From the NCBI GenBank assembly GCA_017474385.1, contig JAFVHU010000004.1, positions 1 to 47,168 of the forward strand: a stretch of 47,168 nt of DNA, in the 5' to 3' direction. The notes beneath the pieces were generated by a model. That model was not told the origin of the DNA. It searched no databases and worked only from the letters and a program-made list of their open reading frames with translations. Shown here in pieces: positions 42,298 to 47,168 of this stretch (position 1 is the stretch's first letter; the number at the start of each line of letters is the position of its first letter). The position numbers and the translations under genes are program-made. The DNA is from Afipia sp. (GTDB taxonomy: Bacteria; Pseudomonadota; Alphaproteobacteria; Rhizobiales; Xanthobacteraceae).

Positions 42298-42708
42298 ATG
42301 AGCCAAGCAAAGCCCCGGCGAATTTTGAATTCAAGCCTACCATCGAGCTTTCGTCAGATCAGGCTCGAACTGGCGCGGGAGGCCGAGCATCCCCTTGGCG
42401 ATTCGGGAATAGCTTACGTCTTCATCGGGCCTCTGGATTCCGAAGGCTTGCTCGATCCGAAGATGTGGCGGCAACATCGCGAAGCCTCCCGGGTCGCGCG
42501 GTTTCGGCCCGGAAAGCCCGATGATCTTGGCCACCTCATTCACCGCACCGGCGGACACTGGGCATTCCACTACGACATTTCCGGCGAACACGACGATGAG
42601 ACGGGATACCATTTCGCAGAGGAAAAATTTGAGCCGGGAGAGTACGTCTCCATCACGGAAGAGGGCGGCACTCATACCTATCGCGTCGTATCGGTTGTTC
42701 CGCTTTAG
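42298..42708 (+). CDS. Conserved-looking protein of unknown function, 136 residues
   Basis: I do not recognise a named family. The soluble protein has a basic N-terminus (SQAKPRRILNSSLPSSFRQI), then a domain with GDSGIAYVFIGPLDSEGLLD and an acidic, His-containing middle (GGHWAFHYDISGEHDDETGY), ending in EYVSITEEGGTHTYRVVSV. Several His, Asp and Glu residues in the middle could bind a metal. It starts 62 bases after the cytochrome stop and may share its FNR-controlled transcript. No signal peptide or membrane segment is seen. Confidence 0.8.
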   Translation: MSQAKPRRILNSSLPSSFRQIRLELAREAEHPLGDSGIAYVFIGPLDSEGLLDPKMWRQHREASRVARFRPGKPDDLGHLIHRTGGHWAFHYDISGEHDDETGYHFAEEKFEPGEYVSITEEGGTHTYRVVSVVPL

Positions 42709-42718
42709 AGCTGACAGT

Positions 42719-43183
42719 CTATACCTCGCCGCTGCATCGCTTTAACGATTTCATGACGTCCTCCCGTGAAACGATGCCGATAAGTTTCTCGGCATCGATC
42801 ACGGGGATGCTTCTGACGCGATGCTCGACCATAAGCTGCAGAATTCGCGTGAGCTTTGTTTCTGCGCCTGCATATATGAACGTTGGCGTCATGACATCAG
42901 CAACGACCGTTCTCATGAGGTCGTCGTAACGTGGCACCATTTGCGCTGGCGTAAAGGCAAAGCACCTCAGGAAATCCAACTTGGTAACTAACCCCACAAC
43001 GTGGGCACCCTCGACAACTGGATAAGCATTAAAATCATCACGTTCGAACAGCAGCATTAACGCTGGCATGGTCAGGTCACGCGTCACCGTTTTCACGGAG
43101 CGCGTCATGCAATCAGCAGCTGTTTCCTCAAGAAATGTGGACAATGAGAGTATCCCTGAAATTTGCGGCGACAGAGTGATCAA
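42719..43183 (-). CDS. Two-CBS-domain protein
   Basis: Protein of about 154 residues with a CBS pair: first domain about 22-75 (MTRSVKTVTRDLTMPALMLL to VVGLVTKLDFLR), second about 93-150 (VMTPTFIYAGAETKLTRILQ to KLIGIVSREDVMKSL). CBS pairs bind adenine nucleotides and report energy state. No catalytic domain is attached. The start is uncertain: TTG 43183 gives the full first domain, and the next ATG lies inside it. A perfect FNR/FixK box is centred 60 bases before the TTG, which supports that start. It converges with the unknown gene at 42298. Confidence 0.87.
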   Translation of the reverse strand: MITLSPQISGILSLSTFLEETAADCMTRSVKTVTRDLTMPALMLLFERDDFNAYPVVEGAHVVGLVTKLDFLRCFAFTPAQMVPRYDDLMRTVVADVMTPTFIYAGAETKLTRILQLMVEHRVRSIPVIDAEKLIGIVSREDVMKSLKRCSGEV

Positions 43184-43235
43184 AGGCGGCTTGCGCTGCC
43201 ATCAGATACTTTGACCGCGAATTCGGGAAAGGGGC

Positions 43236-43249
43236 TTGATCCGGATCAA
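43236..43249 (-). promoter_or_regulatory. Perfect FNR/FixK box before the CBS gene
   Basis: TTGATCCGGATCAA, identical to the thiO box, is centred 60 bases before the proposed TTG start of the CBS-domain gene. The phasin gene on the other strand is 350 bases away and has its own box. Confidence 0.75.
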
Positions 43250-43535
43250 TCGCAAGCAATCGGAGAGACCCGAAGGACAAACTAGGTGGATTCGGCGACC
43301 AGAACTCCCAGATCCGATGGGTCGAGATCAACGTCGACAACCATGACGCGAGTTAACGTTTCTTCGCCCAGAGAGCCACCGCATGCATGTTTGAGACTGG
43401 CGGTCTGCCTAAGGTCGCGGCCGCCAAAGATGCTGAACTACTCGTCGACACATCTGGAAATTCAGCTTGAAGGCAAGTGAACCTCTTTCCGGCGAGTGCG
43501 CTGGCAGAACTAGCCCCGCGCCAATGCCAGAATGA
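43250..43535. other. Gene-poor stretch with decayed coding-like pieces
   Basis: Short plus-strand pieces look protein-like (GFGDQNSQIRWVEINVDN ending at a stop near 43357, and KVAAAKDAELLVDTSGNS in another frame near 43410-43465) but are broken by stops and lack starts. They may be debris of a small gene. I cannot assign them. Confidence 0.3.
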
Positions 43536-43549
43536 TTGATGTCACTCAA
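43536..43549 (+). promoter_or_regulatory. FixK-type box before the phasin gene
   Basis: TTGATGTCACTCAA fits TTGA-N6-TCAA and is centred 57.5 bases before the phasin ATG, the same geometry as the other boxes. Confidence 0.6.
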
Positions 43550-43599
43550 CGACCATCGGCGCTCATCGGATATTTAAGCGCTAACGTGGGAGAACAGTT

Positions 43600-43983
43600 A
43601 TGCCGAATATTGACAGTCAAGTGAATGCAAATACCGCGCAACAGCAGAATGATGTTTCCTCGCAGTTAACCGAGATTGCCGGTCGGGGAACGCGGTTTTC
43701 TCTCGGTGCACAGAGACTGGCTCTGCACGAAATCCTCCGGGTCAGCCAAGACGCGCTGGATTATGCCCGCTCGCGGGTGAACATCACCCAGGACTGTATT
43801 TCGAGAATTGCGGGGGCTCATTCTGTCAAAGACATCGCGACCGCGGTCCGGGACTGCGGTCACCGTCAGCTAGATCAGCTGCAGGAGGACTACGAGCATC
43901 TCATCGCGCACGGCCATGAGGTTTTCGACGCCTCATCCGGCCTTGTGCTTGCGGCGTTTCACGGAGAGCACCCTCAGGAATAG
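43600..43983 (+). CDS. Phasin-family protein
   Basis: Helical protein of 127 residues resembling phasins, which coat polyhydroxyalkanoate granules. The N-terminal 20 residues are Gln/Asn-rich and polar; a long amphipathic helical region follows (LALHEILRVSQDALDYARSR, then GAHSVKDIATAVRDCGHRQL). GGGAGAA precedes the ATG. A FixK-type box 57 bases upstream predicts induction at low oxygen, when reducing power is stored as polymer. The family assignment rests on helical pattern and length and is not certain. Confidence 0.7.
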   Translation: MPNIDSQVNANTAQQQNDVSSQLTEIAGRGTRFSLGAQRLALHEILRVSQDALDYARSRVNITQDCISRIAGAHSVKDIATAVRDCGHRQLDQLQEDYEHLIAHGHEVFDASSGLVLAAFHGEHPQE

Positions 43984-44149
43984 CCCTAACCCGCAAACCG
44001 CTCTCTAGGCCTCCGCTGAATTTGACGGCTAAACCTCGGTTCGGACTTGAGCAATGTCTCTAACTGGGCCAATACTCGGCTTGACGGGTGCGGCGATTTT
44101 CCTCTTGTTAAGGCATGAGACCCGGCCCGGGACCTAGAGGCGATGGATC

Positions 44150-45676
44150 TTGACCAGAACCGATGAGGCAACGCCCGACGGGCCCTTTCGTGATGAACAT
44201 TTGTGGCATGGTATCGACGGGGCTGGTATCGGCACTTGGGATCTCGACATTTCAACCCGCAAATTGATCTGGTCCGCTGCGGCACGAAGCCTACTCGGCG
44301 TTTCAAACGATCAGCCTGTGAGTTACGAATTTTTTCTCTCGCTACTTGAACCTCAGGATCGCGAGCGCACCGAACTCGCCGTGATGCAATCTGTCGAGAC
44401 CGGCTGCAACCTGGATATTCAGTATCGGGTACGCGGAACGCACGAACGTAGTCATTGGGTGCGGACCCGTGCCAGCGTTGTCAAAGGCAATGACGGCACA
44501 CCTCTTCATCTGACCGGGATCATTCTCGAAATTGACGATCAAAAGCAAACCGAAGAAGCATTGAGGACGCGAGAAGGCCACCTTCGATCCATCCTAGAGA
44601 CGATTCCCGATGCGATGATCGTTATTGACGGCCGCGGCATCATGCAGTTCTTCAGCAGCGCCGCCGAAAGGCAGTTTGGCTATACCGAACAGGAGGCTAT
44701 CGGCCAGAACGTCAGTGTGCTGATGCCCAACCCCGACAGGCGGCGTCATGACGGATACCTTGCCCGCTACCAGTCAACGGGCGAGCGGCATATCATCGGT
44801 ATCGGTCGGATCGTGACCGGTCAGCGCAAAGACGGAACAACGTTTCCGATGCATCTCTCCGTTGGCGAAATGGAATCCGGTGGACAACCGTACTTTACAG
44901 GATTCGTCCGCGATCTGACCGAATATCAGCAAACCCAGGCGCGGCTTCAGGAACTTCAATCCGAAATCGCTCACGTTTCGCGCTTGAGCGCGATGGGAGA
45001 GATGGCATCTGCACTCGCACACGAACTGAACCAGCCGCTGGCAGCCATCAGCAATTACATGAAGGGCTCACGCCGCCTGTTGACCTCGAGTGAAGACCCG
45101 AATGCTGTCAAAATCGCCACAGCCATGGATCGCGCAGCGGAACAAGCTCTTCGTGCGGGACAGATTATACGGCGTCTTCGCGATTTCGTGAAGCGCGGAG
45201 AATCCGAAAGGCGCGTCGAAAGCCTTTCGAAGCTGATTGAAGAAGCCGGCGCGCTTGGCCTAACGGGCGCCAGGGAACAGGGTATCTTGTTGCGCTTCAA
45301 TCTGAACCCCGACTGCGATCTGGTATTCGTTGATCGAGTCCAAATCCAGCAGGTTCTGGTCAATCTGTTTTGGAATGCGCTTGAAGCCATGGTCGACGCT
45401 GATCGGCGCGAACTGGTGGTGACGAATACCAGGGCTCCCGAAGACATGATCGAAGTCGAGGTATCCGATACGGGACACGGATTCAGCGACGACGTGCGGG
45501 CAAAGCTGTTTCAGACGTTCTTTACGACCAAGGAGACAGGAATGGGCGTGGGACTCTCGATCAGTCGGTCAATCGTGGAGGCGCATGGCGGCCGCATGTC
45601 CGTTGAAAGCAACCCCTCGGGCGGCGCGACATTCCGCTTCACGCTGCCGGCCAAATCAAGCGAGAGTCTGGAATGA
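44150..45676 (+). CDS. fixL: Oxygen-sensor histidine kinase FixL
   Basis: Soluble haem kinase of 508 residues. PAS-A (about 15-130) lacks haem; PAS-B (about 140-255) has the haem histidine in [10 protein letters not shown] and the O2-linked arginine in [20 protein letters not shown]. The HisKA motif is [16 protein letters not shown] (about 285-300), and HATPase motifs are [18 protein letters not shown] and [18 protein letters not shown]. Deoxy FixL phosphorylates FixJ. No membrane helices are seen, as in Bradyrhizobium and unlike Sinorhizobium. The start appears to be TTG 44150, since the nearby ATG 44143 is in a closed frame. It overlaps fixJ by 4 bases. Confidence 0.96.
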   Translation: MTRTDEATPDGPFRDEHLWHGIDGAGIGTWDLDISTRKLIWSAAARSLLGVSNDQPVSYEFFLSLLEPQDRERTELAVMQSVETGCNLDIQYRVRGTHERSHWVRTRASVVKGNDGTPLHLTGIILEIDDQKQTEEALRTREGHLRSILETIPDAMIVIDGRGIMQFFSSAAERQFGYTEQEAIGQNVSVLMPNPDRRRHDGYLARYQSTGERHIIGIGRIVTGQRKDGTTFPMHLSVGEMESGGQPYFTGFVRDLTEYQQTQARLQELQSEIAHVSRLSAMGEMASALAHELNQPLAAISNYMKGSRRLLTSSEDPNAVKIATAMDRAAEQALRAGQIIRRLRDFVKRGESERRVESLSKLIEEAGALGLTGAREQGILLRFNLNPDCDLVFVDRVQIQQVLVNLFWNALEAMVDADRRELVVTNTRAPEDMIEVEVSDTGHGFSDDVRAKLFQTFFTTKETGMGVGLSISRSIVEAHGGRMSVESNPSGGATFRFTLPAKSSESLE

Positions 45677-46290
45677 TGCCGCATAAGGGAAATGTGTATG
45701 TCATCGACGACGATCCTGCTATGCGGGATTCTCTCGATTTTTTGCTCGGCTCGGCGGGCTTCAATGTGAGGCTTTACGATAGCGCGCTGACATTTCTCGA
45801 AACGTTGTCCGACCTAGCGTTCGGCTGTGTTATCTCCGACGTGCGGATGCCCGGCATGGACGGGATTGACCTGCTGCGCCGGCTCAAGAAGGAACCGAAG
45901 GCGCTGCCCACCGTCATGATGACGGGGCATGGCGATATTCCCCTCGCTGTGGAAGCAATGAAACTCGGCGCGATCGATTTTCTTGAAAAGCCATTCGATG
46001 ACGAGCGGCTCGTCCTCATGATCAGCGCTGCCCTGAGCCAGACCGATAGCTCGAAAAACGAGTCGATTAGCGCGGACATCGCATCACGGATTGCCTCGCT
46101 TAGTCCGCGTGAGAGGCAGGTGATGGATGGCCTTATCGCGGGGCTCTCCAATAAGCTGATCGCCCGCGACTACAGTATCAGTCCCCGGACTATCGAGGTT
46201 TATCGGGCAAATGTCATGACGAAGATGCAGGCGAGCAGCATCTCGGAACTGGTCCGGCTGGCGATGCGGGGCGGCATCCTGAAGGATTGA
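45673..46290 (+). CDS. fixJ: Response regulator FixJ
   Basis: DNA-binding regulator of 205 residues phosphorylated by FixL. The receiver domain (about 5-125) has [14 protein letters not shown], phospho-Asp in [12 protein letters not shown] (about 58) and the Lys in [11 protein letters not shown]. The LuxR/GerE-type HTH (about 140-202) begins [20 protein letters not shown]. In Bradyrhizobium it activates fixK2, which lies two genes downstream here. It starts inside the last codons of fixL. Confidence 0.96.
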   Translation: MMPHKGNVYVIDDDPAMRDSLDFLLGSAGFNVRLYDSALTFLETLSDLAFGCVISDVRMPGMDGIDLLRRLKKEPKALPTVMMTGHGDIPLAVEAMKLGAIDFLEKPFDDERLVLMISAALSQTDSSKNESISADIASRIASLSPRERQVMDGLIAGLSNKLIARDYSISPRTIEVYRANVMTKMQASSISELVRLAMRGGILKD

Positions 46291-46333
46291 GACAGGTCAA
46301 GACGGTCTTTCGGCGCACCGCTATGTTTTGAGC

Positions 46334-46771
46334 ATGCGTCACTCGTACTTTTCAGGGCCCCTCACGATGGCCTCACCTGTTACAAAATCCAGGATTTGCG
46401 TGGTCGATGACGACCTCGACGTCCTCAGTTCGCTTCGATTCCTTCTTGAAACGGAAGGTTTCGATGTCCGGACGTTCAGAAGCGGCGCGGCGATGCTGGA
46501 CGCTGCGGTCACTGAGCAGTTCGACTGCTTCGTTCTCGATTTCAAGATGCCCAACATGAGCGGCATAGCTATCGCGAACAGACTACGGGACCGGAACGTG
46601 TCTGCTCCAATTATTCTGATCACGGGCTACCCGGACGAAAGTATCCGGACAAACGCAACAGTTGCCGGAATTAATCTGGTCCTCTTCAAACCGGATGCAG
46701 AGGAGAGTCTAGCCTCCCAGATCCGTGCCGCGGTTCAACGGAACAGCCACGCCGGCCAGCGCCTCCGGTAA
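46334..46771 (+). CDS. Single-domain response regulator between fixJ and fixK2
   Basis: A receiver-only protein of about 145 residues: CVVDDDLDVLSSLRF, phospho-Asp in CFVLDFKMPNMSG (about 72) and the Lys in LVLFKPDAEE. There is no output domain. ATG 46334 or ATG 46367 (MASPVTKSR) may be the start. Bradyrhizobium carries a comparable orphan receiver at the same place in fixLJ-RR-fixK2, where it may tune FixL-FixJ phosphotransfer. It could compete for FixL phosphate; this is not shown. Confidence 0.9.
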   Translation: MRHSYFSGPLTMASPVTKSRICVVDDDLDVLSSLRFLLETEGFDVRTFRSGAAMLDAAVTEQFDCFVLDFKMPNMSGIAIANRLRDRNVSAPIILITGYPDESIRTNATVAGINLVLFKPDAEESLASQIRAAVQRNSHAGQRLR

Positions 46772-46775
46772 ACTA

Positions 46776-46795
46776 CTTAGGGTCCAGCCCCTAAG
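46776..46795 (+). promoter_or_regulatory. Inverted repeat in the fixK2 promoter region
   Basis: CTTAGGG and CCCTAAG are perfect 7-base arms around six bases, directly after the stop of the receiver gene and about 80 bases before the fixK2 ATG; GTAAACTA precedes it. The position suits a FixJ-type site driving fixK2. A weak hairpin terminator is less likely because there is no T-run. Confidence 0.45.
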
Positions 46796-46865
46796 ATATC
46801 GCGCGAAATATCCAGCGGGCATTGTCCCCTGTAAAAACAACCATCTGCCGCCGAAGGAGATGGCC

Positions 46866-47168
46866 ATGCTCACCCAATCCGCCGATGCAATCGTCAACAG
46901 CCAAGCGGTCATCCGCGCGGTGCCAGCCACGGACCAGTTTGGCATTATCGCCGGTCACGCCAACCTTGTTGCGACCGAATTCTATTACGGACGGGACGAG
47001 GAAATCTACGGGGAGGATGAGCCGGCGGATTACGTTTATCAGGTAGTCTGCGGAGCTGTTCGCACCTACAAACTGCTCTCCGATGGCCGACGTCAAATCG
47101 GCGCCTTTCATCTGCCGGGCGATGTTTTCGGGCTGGTATCCGGCAGCGTCCATCGCCTGACCGCAGAG
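46866..47168 (+). CDS. fixK2: FixK2-type Crp/Fnr regulator, N-terminal part
   Basis: The gene runs off the right edge after about 101 residues. The start is ATG 46866, with GAAGGAG at a good distance; ATG 46860 lies too close to it. The text FYYGRDEEIYGEDEPADYVY, then VVCGAVRTYKLLSDGRRQIG and FHLPGDVFG, is the nucleotide-binding-like domain of FixK2-class proteins, without N-terminal cluster cysteines. FixK2 is the FixLJ-activated master regulator of microaerobic genes and reads TTG(A/C)-N6-(T/G)CAA boxes such as those found through this window. The DNA-binding part is outside. Confidence 0.9.
   Translation, partial: MLTQSADAIVNSQAVIRAVPATDQFGIIAGHANLVATEFYYGRDEEIYGEDEPADYVYQVVCGAVRTYKLLSDGRRQIGAFHLPGDVFGLVSGSVHRLTAE

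Noticed and set aside
1-47168. CRISPR arrays, tRNA and rRNA genes, prophage or integrase genes
   Set aside because: No regularly spaced repeats, cloverleaf-like sequences, rRNA stretches or phage genes were recognised on reading both strands.

Overview
The window (high GC, densely packed, alphaproteobacterial gene style) most resembles a chromosome segment of a Nitrobacteraceae/Bradyrhizobiaceae member (Bradyrhizobium, Rhodopseudomonas, Afipia or Nitrobacter-like). The main reason is the right end, where fixL, fixJ, a single-domain response regulator and a FixK2-type regulator follow one another as in Bradyrhizobium. This assignment is inference from gene content; no marker gene such as rRNA is present. 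I saw no tRNA, rRNA, CRISPR array or intact mobile element.

Layout. 1-5 kb: start of a minus-strand nitrate respiration operon (a fused double NarK transporter, then narG running off the left edge) with a divergent Crp/Fnr regulator. 5.1-6.2 kb: a Xre/RES toxin-antitoxin pair. 6.7-12.8 kb: a compact plus-strand unit of TonB-dependent receptor, Tat-exported binding protein, NitT/TauT-type permease and ATPase, and NnrS. 12.9-15.7 kb: moeA and oxygen-independent hemN. 15.7-18.6 kb: minus-strand ubiT-ubiU-ubiV (oxygen-independent ubiquinone hydroxylation) plus a small unknown protein. 18.8-21.4 kb: a short Xre regulator, then UbiD-family decarboxylase and UbiX. 21.4-22.6 kb: a lone thiO behind a TPP riboswitch. 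22.6-24.9 kb: an acyl-CoA dehydrogenase between gene remnants.

24.9-32.2 kb: a sulfur-stress locus. An ArsR regulator with the SqrR/BigR cysteine pair sits at a strong 30-bp palindrome. On one side are an RND efflux system and an AhpD-like protein; on the other are a DUF2892 membrane protein, a type II-like sulfide:quinone oxidoreductase and a small membrane protein. 32.3-32.6 kb holds an IS3-type transposase remnant. 32.8-38.8 kb: signalling genes (membrane GGDEF protein, HAMP chemoreceptor, soluble PAS-PAS chemoreceptor and a stand-alone globin-sensor domain). 39.5-47.2 kb: a LysR regulator, a small membrane protein, a Cys-containing FNR-type regulator, cytochrome c, an unknown protein, a CBS-domain protein, a phasin, fixL-fixJ-RR and the start of fixK2.

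The theme is low-oxygen and nitrate-respiring life: electron acceptor enzyme and transport (nar), its molybdenum cofactor (moeA), haem without O2 (hemN), quinone without O2 (ubiTUV, with ubiD/ubiX), nitrogen-oxide stress (nnrS) and O2 sensing (fixLJ/fixK2, FNR, globin, chemoreceptors). I found about ten 14-bp Crp/Fnr-type half-palindromes; most are centred about 56-75 bases before a start codon. They tie narK, moeA-hemN, ubiTUV, thiO, a 47-residue membrane protein, cytochrome c, the CBS protein and the phasin into one probable regulon. Box assignments were made by eye and are not experimentally supported.
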